A DNA stretch of 64,000 bases, taken from positions 1 through 64,000 of the forward strand of contig NZ_RCZA01000014.1 in NCBI RefSeq assembly GCF_006438925.1, given 5' to 3'. Every line of letters starts with the position of its first letter. Position 1 is the first letter of the stretch. The DNA comes from Pseudomonas mandelii. Lineage in GTDB: Bacteria > Pseudomonadota > Gammaproteobacteria > Pseudomonadales > Pseudomonadaceae. This document shows positions 6,980 through 15,419 of the stretch, piece by piece. The translations under genes and the position numbers were made by a program. Below the pieces are notes generated by a model. That model had not been told where the DNA came from and made no database searches. It saw nothing but the letters and a program-made list of their open reading frames with translations.

Positions 6980-9025
6980 TCATTTCATTCCCATCATTTC
7001 GTCAAGGCACAGGCGCAGATCATCGTCATAGATGTCGTCCAGAATGTCAGTAACTACGCTGTCCTTGTCGAGCTGCGGATGCTTCTTAGCCAAAATTCTT
7101 TTCGCATGCGTGAAGTCTTTGCCCGCCATCTGCACAGGGCTACCATCAGGGATATCCGGGTTTTCGTGCATGGCCACGATTTGGTTCAGCCTTTCCAAGT
7201 AGCGAGTATGAGTATCCACCCAGCGTGTAGCCGGCCGGTTACCCGCTTCGATCTCTTTCAGCGTCGCTTCAAGATTCTCCGCCACATGATCCCGTTCAAC
7301 CTTCACGGCTTGAAGGGAATTTTTGTGCCCTTTGCAGTGCAAAAGCTCAGAGCAGTTAAGGCAATCAGCTGATTTCTGGCAGACGTTTGTCGTCCAGGGG
7401 TGCATGCATATGCCGTAACGCGTGGTGATGATGGCGCCTTTTTTGCGAACGTCGTATTCGGCTGCCGTAATCGGCTCTGGCGTCACGTCTGCAACAGGGA
7501 TGAGGCTTTCGCTAAGCTTGCGGGCCTCCCGTTTAGGGTCTAGGTGGATATAGTCGCGGGTCTGTTTGACCGACGCTCGACCGCTCCAGTGCGTAATAAA
7601 TTCGATGCTTTGGCCCGCTTCTTTGGCTGCCGTATTCAGAAAGTGACGCAGTTGGTGTGATCTTACCGAGGTATCTGGATACCCGTGACGACTCAAAAAA
7701 GACTCATAGGTCTTGCCATTGACTGAACTCACCTTGCTGGGCGCGACGCGTATAGAGTAGTGATGCTGGTTGGTAGGCGCGAGTAGCACAGGGCTGGTGG
7801 GTTTGAGCTCGCTGATTTGGAAAGTTCGGAAGCAGAGTAAAGATTCCGACATTTTGGGCGGTTTTACAGGGTACAGATCAGGGTTCACTTGATAGGGAAA
7901 GAATGGATTTTTCCGCATGTTATAAGCGCGAACAACTTCCCAGAGTGTATTAAGCGTCCAGCCTTCAAGTTGGTAATTGCCCGCGAGGCGTTTCATCTGG
8001 GATTCAGCAGACGGTATTGTCGGCCGGCCAAGAGCCTCCAAGACTTCCTGCATCGTTAAGATCTGATCGGGCGGAACATCAGGTACTCCAGGGTGCGGGT
8101 AAAATGATGTTGAGCCGCTCTCCAGATGACGCGCCAACTTACGACTTTCTTGGGTAATGCTCTCCAACCGCCTAAAGGCCTCTCGGCAATGGTCTGCCAT
8201 TACCGCAGGGATGCCTTTCGTGACCATTTTCTTGTTTTTGGTGGAATAGTAGTGCAGGTACCACTGTATTCCCCCTTTTTTGTCTGTTTCTGATTTCAAT
8301 GAGTCCAGCCGCAGGCGCATTTTTTCCGCGATTCGCATAGGCACCGACAGCAAAATTGCTGTAATGCTTGATACATAAACGGCTTCATCATCCAAGTCGG
8401 CGTGGTAACCCCGAGAGAAAATTTCTGCAAATGCCAGCAGTGCGTCGTCATCTGGAAGAGAGGATCTCGTAGGCTCTTCATCCTTTGCTAAATCCTTTGC
8501 TGAGAACGGATGCTCCCAGTATTTTAGGTTATGAGAGGTAATATTCTGCTGCGCCACTACACGAACAAGAGCTTTAAGAGCTACGGCTGCGTTAAGCTGG
8601 CCCTTCTTTCTCTTTTTTATGATATCAATCGCTTTCTCAAGATGCAGCGGCGATAACCGGGTTATGTCCGCATAGCCATCCACCTCAATCAGAGCTGCAT
8701 CAATAATCTGCACGGCAAGATAGTCGACACGAAACGCCTTTGAGGGATCACCTCGTCTGCTATTGAGCAGGTATGCCTTGGCAAACTCCATGTAGCCTGG
8801 ATCAAACTGTTGTTCCGGCGTAGGCAACGCTCTTGAGTGCAATTTAACACCATATTTCATAAAGCGAAGTAAGCCGCGCGGGGTGTTCCAAATGTTTGCA
8901 CTCCACGAAAAACCAGGCAAACTTTTCCAAACAGGACTTATATGCTGAGCCAAGTGGATGTAGTTTGCCAATTTTTTTTGGTTGGTTAACTGGGCTTTCG
9001 AATGAAATGGGATCGCATTGGTCAT
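6980..9025 (-). CDS. gmtZ: Large tyrosine recombinase (GmtZ-like integrase)
   Basis: A 681-residue recombinase. The catalytic half shows VPMRIAEKMRLRLDSL (first catalytic Arg), SHQLRHFLNTAA (the H-x-x-R box), ITHWSGRAS (His/Trp position) and QTRDYIHL with the probable Tyr nucleophile. Past the catalytic domain a cysteine cluster (CMHPW, VCQKSADCLNCSELLHC) looks like a zinc-binding module, and a long helical tail follows. Such N- and C-terminal extensions are typical of the large recombinase in Tn554 (TnpB) and in Gamma-Mobile-Trio islands. The start is ATG at 9025, only 7 bases after the stop of the upstream integrase, so translation is probably coupled. It should act with the other two recombinases to excise and insert the island. 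Confidence 0.65.
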   Translation of the reverse strand: MTNAIPFHSKAQLTNQKKLANYIHLAQHISPVWKSLPGFSWSANIWNTPRGLLRFMKYGVKLHSRALPTPEQQFDPGYMEFAKAYLLNSRRGDPSKAFRVDYLAVQIIDAALIEVDGYADITRLSPLHLEKAIDIIKKRKKGQLNAAVALKALVRVVAQQNITSHNLKYWEHPFSAKDLAKDEEPTRSSLPDDDALLAFAEIFSRGYHADLDDEAVYVSSITAILLSVPMRIAEKMRLRLDSLKSETDKKGGIQWYLHYYSTKNKKMVTKGIPAVMADHCREAFRRLESITQESRKLARHLESGSTSFYPHPGVPDVPPDQILTMQEVLEALGRPTIPSAESQMKRLAGNYQLEGWTLNTLWEVVRAYNMRKNPFFPYQVNPDLYPVKPPKMSESLLCFRTFQISELKPTSPVLLAPTNQHHYSIRVAPSKVSSVNGKTYESFLSRHGYPDTSVRSHQLRHFLNTAAKEAGQSIEFITHWSGRASVKQTRDYIHLDPKREARKLSESLIPVADVTPEPITAAEYDVRKKGAIITTRYGICMHPWTTNVCQKSADCLNCSELLHCKGHKNSLQAVKVERDHVAENLEATLKEIEAGNRPATRWVDTHTRYLERLNQIVAMHENPDIPDGSPVQMAGKDFTHAKRILAKKHPQLDKDSVVTDILDDIYDDDLRLCLDEMMGMK

Positions 9026-9032
9026 GTTTATT

Positions 9033-10772
9033 TTACTCCCTCTCAGCCACAGGATGTTTTTTTCGTGATGATTGTTCCGGACTACCTGGGCGCTTGTTCG
9101 TCAAATCCTCCTTCAACTCATCGTTTCCTTGCTTGTTGGATTCTTGTTTATTGAGCTCTTGTTTACGGGCGTCACATAGCTTAATTACAAGCTTCACCGC
9201 TGCGATGTCTTTATCCAGTTGCAACGGGACGAGCATCCGTCTTGCCTTGCTCGGCAAATTAATGTTGTTTTCCTCTTCTTGGCGCTCAATCAGCCTGATG
9301 AGAACTTCGTCATGTGGAGCATCGACCCATGGCTCAAATTTTGAGCAGCGGTAGCAAGGAATGGGCACTGATGCTGAACAAAAGCCGTGTTCGCCACAGC
9401 TACCCACACTGTGCCGTCCATCCAGCTCAACTCGGCTAGATGGGTCATTGCCCCGTATGGCGTCTGACTCTTTATCGCGAATCGAGCCAGAAAATGCTTG
9501 AGCAAGTGGCCCCAGAATTATCTGCATTTCGTCATTCAGCAATCGGGCATCTTCAGCAGGATCGTTGTAATAGTGCTCTAGTGAGTTTTCAAACTCTTGT
9601 CCCAACCAATACTGCAGAGTAACGCGTGGTACTCCTAAACGCGCGAGTTGTCTCGCGCGCGTATACCTCATCCGGTAAGCAAATTGACGCACTGGCTGTC
9701 CCGTGCGCTGGGAAATGACCGGAGTACCTTTATTATTGCTGAGAATGATTGCCATCCCGCCAGGTCTGAGATGTAAAGGTGATGTGGAATAGCTATTATC
9801 CGAAAATAACTGTGATCGGTTGTTTTTGAGAGAAACTAATTTTTTCGGATCTTTCTGAAAAAAGGGTAACTGATTGCGTTCGAATGGAGTGAGTTCGCAC
9901 TGAAAAAATCTTTCGTGGTTGGATATAGTGTCTTTTATTTGCAGTTGGCACAAATCCCAAAGGTCATCTCCCATCGGATGTGTCTCAAATTTTGATCCGC
10001 GAAACCATTCTTCCGCTTGTCTGTCCTTAGCGCCAGGAAAGCTGACCCGCTTGCCCGAGATACCGTCAGTTTCATCTTCACAATGAAAGTCACAAACCTT
10101 AAGAGTTGCTAGTTGAATACCGCGCCTACCATATTGGCCGTTGAGCAGCAATGCCGTAGTGTCACGCAAACCAACCCTGCCACTCTCGTAATCCATCCAA
10201 TAGGCGTCAATCAGATCGTCGTATTCTTGAGATGTGTACCAACCTTCGGTAGGATCGTCAGAAGTTATCCTTGCGCGAGGGCGGGAGGAGGGCCGTTTCA
10301 AAGAGTTTACGGCATCGATTGTTTCTGAAGTCATCCCAGGGTAGCCCAGTCGATACCAGATGTTGAAAAGCAATCGAAGTATATTGGCGACTGAGTTGCT
10401 TTTGTTTTTGATCAGGTTTTGAAAAGTCGTCGGCGTAAATTTTTTAGTTGGAACATCTCGCAAGGCTTTTTCGAGCGTCCCGATGTTGCTTCTCAGTGTG
10501 AGTGGCCCACGTGAACCACTTTGAGCGATTGCTTTGACTGTGGATTTGAAGCCAATTAGAGTCTGGCTGTCTAATTTCAAAATGCATGTGATGTTTTTAT
10601 GATAGGCTCCCGCAATTATCACCTTCTTGTGAATGAATTCGACGGAATATGCTCCTGCGTGCTTTGCGTTGTTACGGTCGAACTCCTCTAGAAGTTCGAG
10701 ATCATCTTGCCTCGGGTCTTCGAAATCTAGAGGCTGCGTCAGTTCGTCAGCTACTTCTGTTGTTGTGTTCAT
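9033..10772 (-). CDS. Second tyrosine recombinase of the trio, with altered H-x-x-R box
   Basis: A 579-residue recombinase-like protein. GQYGRRGIQLATLK fits the first catalytic Arg region, and YWLGQEFENSLEHYYND fits the end of the domain with the Tyr nucleophile. Between them the box that reads H-x-x-R-H in its two neighbours is RMRYTRARQLARLG preceded by Ala-Tyr, so both His positions appear to be Tyr. A Cys cluster follows (GFCSASVPIPCYRCSK), as in the 681-residue neighbour. The C-terminus is rich in Lys, Asn and Glu, hence likely disordered. Placed between gmtY-like and gmtZ-like genes it belongs to the same operon. Whether it cuts DNA itself or only helps assemble the synaptic complex cannot be told from sequence alone. 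Confidence 0.6.
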   Translation of the reverse strand: MNTTTEVADELTQPLDFEDPRQDDLELLEEFDRNNAKHAGAYSVEFIHKKVIIAGAYHKNITCILKLDSQTLIGFKSTVKAIAQSGSRGPLTLRSNIGTLEKALRDVPTKKFTPTTFQNLIKNKSNSVANILRLLFNIWYRLGYPGMTSETIDAVNSLKRPSSRPRARITSDDPTEGWYTSQEYDDLIDAYWMDYESGRVGLRDTTALLLNGQYGRRGIQLATLKVCDFHCEDETDGISGKRVSFPGAKDRQAEEWFRGSKFETHPMGDDLWDLCQLQIKDTISNHERFFQCELTPFERNQLPFFQKDPKKLVSLKNNRSQLFSDNSYSTSPLHLRPGGMAIILSNNKGTPVISQRTGQPVRQFAYRMRYTRARQLARLGVPRVTLQYWLGQEFENSLEHYYNDPAEDARLLNDEMQIILGPLAQAFSGSIRDKESDAIRGNDPSSRVELDGRHSVGSCGEHGFCSASVPIPCYRCSKFEPWVDAPHDEVLIRLIERQEEENNINLPSKARRMLVPLQLDKDIAAVKLVIKLCDARKQELNKQESNKQGNDELKEDLTNKRPGSPEQSSRKKHPVAERE

Positions 10773-10906
10773 TATGCAAGCGTCCGGTAATTTGTTTTTT
10801 ATATTTTGTTGTCGGGCGAGGGGCGTTCGGCACCAGCCTGAATACGGCTATGGCGGCACGTAACGAGTTCCGCGCAAAAGTGATGTCTATTCCAATAGAT
10901 CCTTAC

Positions 10907-12208
10907 TCAATCACCGGCCCCATTTCTGTTGTTAGTGGGTCGCTTGCGATCCGATTTGTTTCTTGCAGTGTCCGACGCGATCGCGCGCCCGTGCTCGTTG
11001 GCGGACTGTTGAATACTTCGCAAGTCATAGTCGAGAGCAGACTGAGAGCCAGCGACCCACCCCATCCAGTGCTCTCGTTCCTCTCGGGCTTTCTGGTCAC
11101 TTAAACCCCGTTTAATGCAGTCTTGCGAGAAACGGTAGTTCCAGTGGTGCCTAAGGAGGTGAGGGTGTAACCCTTTGAGTCTCTTGTCGCGATTGATGAC
11201 CACCGCCAGCGCAGACCGAAACGTTGCAATCTCAATTTCACGGCCCTGATTCAGTCCGCTCTTGTGGTTGACGAAGATGAATGAATCATCATCAAAGCCG
11301 ACGTTTGGTATCTCGGCACGATACGCTCCCAAATAGGTGAACATCATCTGCTCAAGCTGTTCGGAGATAGGGAGGGTGCGGCCGAGTGTTTTGGCCACGG
11401 GTTGGTTAATCCGTCGGTCGAATTCGTCGTCGTGATTGCGCTCAATTCTGATGTAAGCGTGTTCTCCTCCCGACGCCGGGATGAAGTCTGAATATTTTAA
11501 ACTCAGCAATTCACCAAGACGGATGCCGAGGTCGTAAAGGATCCTGAGGGCCAATGCGTTTCGAAACGCGAGCCCACGCTTGAAGTTTGATACTGGCTCT
11601 AACCTTGAGGTGCCGTATTCCAGATTTTCTTTTCTTGGATCTTCTGGGTTTTTATCGTCAAACGATTCGAACAGCTCCAGCAATGCTGTGTCTGCCGCAT
11701 CAGTTAACTTCTTGGCGATGCGTCGCCTTTTAGCTTGCGACTTCGAGCCACTCTTAGGTTTTCGCTCAGCTAAATTTGCTTGTAAGCGTTCGATAAGGAA
11801 CCTGTTCTCTTCTGAATTCGAGTCCTTAATCCAGTGTCCGAATAACCATCCGAGATAGTCGATCAGGATATCCAGGTAGTAGCTAACGCGCGCGCCCTTG
11901 ATTCTGGTGCCATCCCGCTCTTTCGTGTTGGTTGACAGCGACTGCACAAGCGATTCCACCTCCGGCACAGAGAGCAGTTTCTTCGTCGCAAACCGGTGAT
12001 CCAGGTCGATCTTTTTTTCGTTCGCCCAGTCGTACAGCTTCTTCAGGCAGTACAGGTTCACCCGCTGCGTACTTGCCGTAAGGCTGGCCAAACGCATGCT
12101 GATGTAAGCAGTTGGGAAGTACAGTGGGAACCCATCCCCCTCCGTGTCCATGAGCAATGAGAACCGGCTCCCGTCCTTAGCTTTGTAGTCCTTGATCCTC
12201 AATGCCAT
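10907..12208 (-). CDS. gmtY: Tyrosine recombinase at the island border (GmtY-like)
   Basis: A 433-residue tyrosine recombinase, first gene of the minus-strand recombinase operon and about 140 bases from the inferred island edge. The N-terminal SAM-like half includes ASTQRVNLYCLKKLYDWA. The catalytic half has LYDLGIRLGELLSL (first Arg), HPHLLRHHWNYR (H-x-x-R), REHWMGW (His/Trp) and ALDYDLRSI with the Tyr nucleophile. All expected catalytic residues are therefore present. A gap of 134 bases separates it from the next gene. Position at the border followed by two more recombinases and a small coiled-coil protein is the layout remembered for Gamma-Mobile-Trio islands; a recombinase-in-trio or Tn554-type element is the alternative name. 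Confidence 0.65.
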   Translation of the reverse strand: MALRIKDYKAKDGSRFSLLMDTEGDGFPLYFPTAYISMRLASLTASTQRVNLYCLKKLYDWANEKKIDLDHRFATKKLLSVPEVESLVQSLSTNTKERDGTRIKGARVSYYLDILIDYLGWLFGHWIKDSNSEENRFLIERLQANLAERKPKSGSKSQAKRRRIAKKLTDAADTALLELFESFDDKNPEDPRKENLEYGTSRLEPVSNFKRGLAFRNALALRILYDLGIRLGELLSLKYSDFIPASGGEHAYIRIERNHDDEFDRRINQPVAKTLGRTLPISEQLEQMMFTYLGAYRAEIPNVGFDDDSFIFVNHKSGLNQGREIEIATFRSALAVVINRDKRLKGLHPHLLRHHWNYRFSQDCIKRGLSDQKAREEREHWMGWVAGSQSALDYDLRSIQQSANEHGRAIASDTARNKSDRKRPTNNRNGAGD

Positions 12209-12259
12209 GTCTTTACACTTCTGGTCGGAGTTTGTATTAGGGGTTTTCTGTCTTTACAC
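12209..12259. repeat. Two direct copies of GTCTTTACAC upstream of the border recombinase
   Basis: The ten-mer GTCTTTACAC occurs at 12209-12218, directly against the start codon of the border recombinase, and again at 12250-12259. The stretch between holds its ribosome-binding site and presumably its promoter. Two identical copies about four helical turns apart, next to the island edge, could be recombinase-binding or autoregulatory sites. This is inference from position. Confidence 0.4.
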
Positions 12260-12351
12260 AAAAAGCGTACAGAGTGAGTGCGTTTATCGCTTCTAGACCT
12301 TGATCTAATTGAGTTTCATGGTCTTGTCGATTACGTTCAGCTGTATGCAGT

Positions 12352-13599
12352 ATGGATTATTCGCTGCTGGAGAAGGAAGGGCGCGTTTATTCGGTGGCCA
12401 AGTCCGGATATTACGCGTTACCGGTGTCCTCCATCAGAACGCTCAGCAGTGGCAACGACCTGCTTGAAACCGTTTATGTCAACGCCAGACGTCCCGGAAT
12501 GCTGGTCTTGAGCGCCGATGAACCGGCGTTGTTGCAACCCCTCGACAGTCCGTTGTTACTGCTGGAACGAGAACTGCTGCGCCAGTATCCGCGTCAGCCG
12601 CAACCGTCATCGCAACCTTGCGGCGAGCTGGAGTTGCGCATTGCCCTGGCAGCGCGCTACACCACCTCGCCGCTGCGCTGCTGGCATGCCGACGATGTCT
12701 ATATTGGCGCCGACCTGCGTGGCGTGCTGGAAATGCTGATCGCTGTGTTGAATCTCAAGGACGCCACGGTGTTGGTCGAGTCGCCGTGCGACTGGGCGAT
12801 TCTGCGATTGCTCCAGGCTGCGCAGGTGCGAGTGATCGAGTTGGCGGTGCAATCCAGCGGTGGCCTGGACGTCGAATGGCTCAAGGAGCTGCTGGAGACC
12901 GAGCCGGTGCGGCTGGTGATGGTTTCATCCGGGCTGAACATGCCGCGAGGCAGCCTGGCACCCGACGACAACCGACAAGTCGTCGCGCAGTTGCTGGAGC
13001 GACATGGCAGTTGGGTGTTGGAAAACGACTGCTACGGCGAACTCGGATTCGAACCGGACGGCCAGCGGTTTCGCGACTTGCTGGACCCCGATCGGCTGAT
13101 CGTGTTTTCCACCTTCGAGAAAGTCATCGGACCGGAAGCGCCATACGGCTATCTGCTGACGCGGCATTTCAGTGCTGAACTGCAACGGTACTTTCTGCTG
13201 CGTTCGTTCCGCTTGTCACCGATTCGCCAGAAAGCCATCGCTCGCTTGTATGGCAATGGACGTGTCGATCAGCACCTTCAGGTATTACGGCGGATGCTCA
13301 AGGACCGCAAGGTGCAGATGACGCAGCTGTTGCAGGAGCGTCTGGGAGATGCCTTGCACTTTGTCGAACCCCAGGGCGGTGCAACCATCTGGGTTCGTTC
13401 GCTGCGCCAGGTCGATGTACGTCGGGTGTTCCAGCGCCTGCTCAAGCACCAGGTGGTGATCGCACCGGGAGAGCTGTTCAGTCTCCAGGGCTTGCATGCG
13501 CAACACTTGCGCCTGAGTCACACCTTCGGCGGTGATCACGACCTTGCCGCGGCAATGGGCTTGTTAGGGGACGCCTTGCGTCTGGAGTCGATCGATTGA
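12352..13599 (+). CDS. MocR-type PLP-dependent regulator, apparently missing its HTH domain
   Basis: A 415-residue protein with the aminotransferase-like fold of MocR regulators: LENDCYGELGF (the Asp/Tyr cofactor region), STFEKVIGPEAPYGYL with the probable PLP lysine, and a C-terminal small domain. The first residues, MDYSLLEKEGRVYSVAKSGY, align with the end of the winged-helix segment that in MocR proteins follows about 50-60 residues of GntR-type HTH (AYxLLExxGLVxxxPxSGYY). Those residues are absent, and the frame upstream runs only to a TGA at 12310-12312 without HTH-like sequence. So the gene looks truncated at the island junction. Without its DNA-binding domain it is unlikely to regulate; an aminotransferase activity is not excluded. 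Confidence 0.65.
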   Translation: MDYSLLEKEGRVYSVAKSGYYALPVSSIRTLSSGNDLLETVYVNARRPGMLVLSADEPALLQPLDSPLLLLERELLRQYPRQPQPSSQPCGELELRIALAARYTTSPLRCWHADDVYIGADLRGVLEMLIAVLNLKDATVLVESPCDWAILRLLQAAQVRVIELAVQSSGGLDVEWLKELLETEPVRLVMVSSGLNMPRGSLAPDDNRQVVAQLLERHGSWVLENDCYGELGFEPDGQRFRDLLDPDRLIVFSTFEKVIGPEAPYGYLLTRHFSAELQRYFLLRSFRLSPIRQKAIARLYGNGRVDQHLQVLRRMLKDRKVQMTQLLQERLGDALHFVEPQGGATIWVRSLRQVDVRRVFQRLLKHQVVIAPGELFSLQGLHAQHLRLSHTFGGDHDLAAAMGLLGDALRLESID

Positions 13600-13604
13600 A
13601 CGGG

Positions 13605-13623
13605 GTCACACACCCTGTGTGAC
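13605..13623. promoter_or_regulatory. Perfect inverted repeat GTCACACA-CCC-TGTGTGAC
   Basis: An eight-base perfect inverted repeat with a three-base centre lies just after the stop of the MocR-type gene and about 85 bases before pgm. It has no T-run, so a regulator-binding site upstream of pgm is as likely as a weak terminator. Confidence 0.4.
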
Positions 13624-13710
13624 ACTCATGGATCGATCCCATCGCACTGCGGTCAAACTGCCAGTAAACTGCGTTCCTATTCCTGAACCACTCGACTTCA
13701 GAGGTTTTGC

Positions 13711-15357
13711 ATGACACTCAGTCCTTTTGCGGGCAAACCGGCACCGGTAGAACTGTTGGTCGACATCCCGCGACTGGTAACGGCCTATTACACCGGTCAG
13801 CCCGATGCCGCCATCTCGACCCAGCGCGTCGCTTTTGGTACGTCCGGGCATCGAGGGTGCTCGTTCGATTTGAGTTTCAACGAATGGCACGTTCTGGCGA
13901 TCAGCCAGGCCATCTGCCTGTACCGCGAGGCCCAAGGCATTGACGGCCCGCTGTTCGTCGGCATCGATACCCATGCGTTGTCCACCCCGGCCGGTGCCAG
14001 TGCCCTTGAAGTGCTGGCCGCCAACGGCGTGACGGTAATGATCGCCGAAGGTGACGAATACACCCCGACACCGGCCATTTCCCACGCCATTCTTTGTTAC
14101 AACCGCGGGCGCACGTCGGGCCTGGCGGACGGCATCGTCATCACGCCGTCGCACAATCCGCCGCAAAGCGGTGGCTACAAATACAACCCTACCAACGGTG
14201 GCCCGGCCGATACCCACATCACCAAGTGGATCGAAGCCAAGGCCAACGAACTGCTGAGCAACAAGCTCGCCGGCGTCAAGCGCATCAGCTACGAGCAGGC
14301 GCTGAAGGCCAGCACGACCCATCGTCACGATTACCTCAATACCTACGTCGCCGACCTGATCAACGTGATCGACTTCGACGCCATCCGTGATGCCAAGCTG
14401 CGTCTGGGTGTCGATCCGTTGGGCGGAGCAGGGGTGCGCTACTGGTCGGCGATTGCCGAGCATTACCGTCTGGATCTGGAAGTGGTCAACAAACAGGTCG
14501 ATCCGACCTTCCGCTTCATGACGGTCGACTGGGATGGCCAGATCCGCATGGACCCATCGTCCACCCACGCCATGCAGGGCCTTATCGGTCTGAAAGAGCG
14601 TTTCGACGTAGCATTCGCGTGCGATCCGGACCACGATCGCCATGGCATCGTGACCCCGTCCGGTGGTTTGCTTGCGCCGAACAACTACCTCGCCGTATCG
14701 ATCGATTACCTGTTCCAGAACCGTCCGCAATGGCGCGCCGATGCGGCCGTGGGTAAAACCGTGGTCAGCAGCGGCTTGATCGATCGCGTGGCAAAACGTT
14801 TGGGTCGTCGCCTGTACGAAGTGCCGGTCGGCTTCAAGTGGTTTGCTGACGGCCTGTTCGACGGCTCTCTGGGCTTTGGCGGCGAAGAAAGTGCCGGTGC
14901 TTCGTTCCTGCGCAAGGACGGCAGCGTCTGGTGCACCGACAAGGACGGCTTGATCCCGGCACTGCTGGCTGCAGAAATGACCGCCCGCACCGGCCGCGAC
15001 CCAAGTCAGGCCTACCGCGCCTTGACCGATGAACTGGGCGAACCGTTCTCGGTGCGCGTCGATGCCAAGGCCAACCCTGAGCAGAAGGCACTACTGAGCA
15101 AACTGTCGCCGGACCAGGTCACCTCGACCCAACTGGCGGGCGAAGCAATCCAGAGCATCCTCAGTCACGCGCCGGGTAACGACCAGGCGATCGGTGGTCT
15201 GAAAGTCATGACCGAGAATGGCTGGTTCGCGGCGCGTCCGTCGGGCACCGAAGACATCTACAAGATCTACGCTGAAAGCTTCGTCAGTGACGAACACCTC
15301 AAGCAATTGGTGGCAGAAGCGCAAACACTGGTGGACGGCGCGATCTCTGCGAAGTAA
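13711..15357 (+). CDS. pgm: Phosphoglucomutase (alpha-D-glucose phosphate-specific)
   Basis: A 548-residue enzyme that interconverts glucose-1-phosphate and glucose-6-phosphate in the cytoplasm. The phosphoserine loop is TPSHNPPQSGG with Ser147, close to Ser146 of E. coli Pgm. The metal loop reads ACDPDHDRHG, the sugar-binding loop GGEESAG, and the phosphate-binding domain ends with ARPSGTEDIYK. Length matches the E. coli type rather than the shorter AlgC type. The start ATG follows an AGAGG ribosome-binding site. It is monocistronic: the upstream gene is a truncated regulator and a strong terminator follows. Confidence 0.95.
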   Translation: MTLSPFAGKPAPVELLVDIPRLVTAYYTGQPDAAISTQRVAFGTSGHRGCSFDLSFNEWHVLAISQAICLYREAQGIDGPLFVGIDTHALSTPAGASALEVLAANGVTVMIAEGDEYTPTPAISHAILCYNRGRTSGLADGIVITPSHNPPQSGGYKYNPTNGGPADTHITKWIEAKANELLSNKLAGVKRISYEQALKASTTHRHDYLNTYVADLINVIDFDAIRDAKLRLGVDPLGGAGVRYWSAIAEHYRLDLEVVNKQVDPTFRFMTVDWDGQIRMDPSSTHAMQGLIGLKERFDVAFACDPDHDRHGIVTPSGGLLAPNNYLAVSIDYLFQNRPQWRADAAVGKTVVSSGLIDRVAKRLGRRLYEVPVGFKWFADGLFDGSLGFGGEESAGASFLRKDGSVWCTDKDGLIPALLAAEMTARTGRDPSQAYRALTDELGEPFSVRVDAKANPEQKALLSKLSPDQVTSTQLAGEAIQSILSHAPGNDQAIGGLKVMTENGWFAARPSGTEDIYKIYAESFVSDEHLKQLVAEAQTLVDGAISAK

Positions 15358-15367
15358 TCCAGAATGT

Positions 15368-15402
15368 AAAAAGGGGCGGCCATGACGGTCGCCCCTTTTT
15401 TT
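15368..15402 (+). terminator. Rho-independent terminator after pgm
   Basis: AAAAAGGGGCG pairs with CGCCCCTTTTTTT around a short centre. The A-run on one side and T-run on the other let it serve both pgm and the convergent pirin gene. Confidence 0.85.
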
Positions 15403-15419
15403 GTCCCGCGTTTACAAGA

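Larger units (their letters stand above)
1..12345. mobile_element. Right part of a genomic island with a recombinase trio (GMT-like), left end outside window
   Basis: Everything from the window edge to about 12,345 differs from the remaining sequence: base composition is visibly more AT-rich, gene functions are IS, nuclease, cyclase-like and repeat/PIN proteins instead of core metabolism, and the right end carries a recombinase operon reading inward. The right junction is placed near 12,345 because the next gene appears to lack its N-terminal domain. The left junction is not in view. Cargo directly inside the recombinase end is the usual place for defence genes in this element class. Confidence 0.55.
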
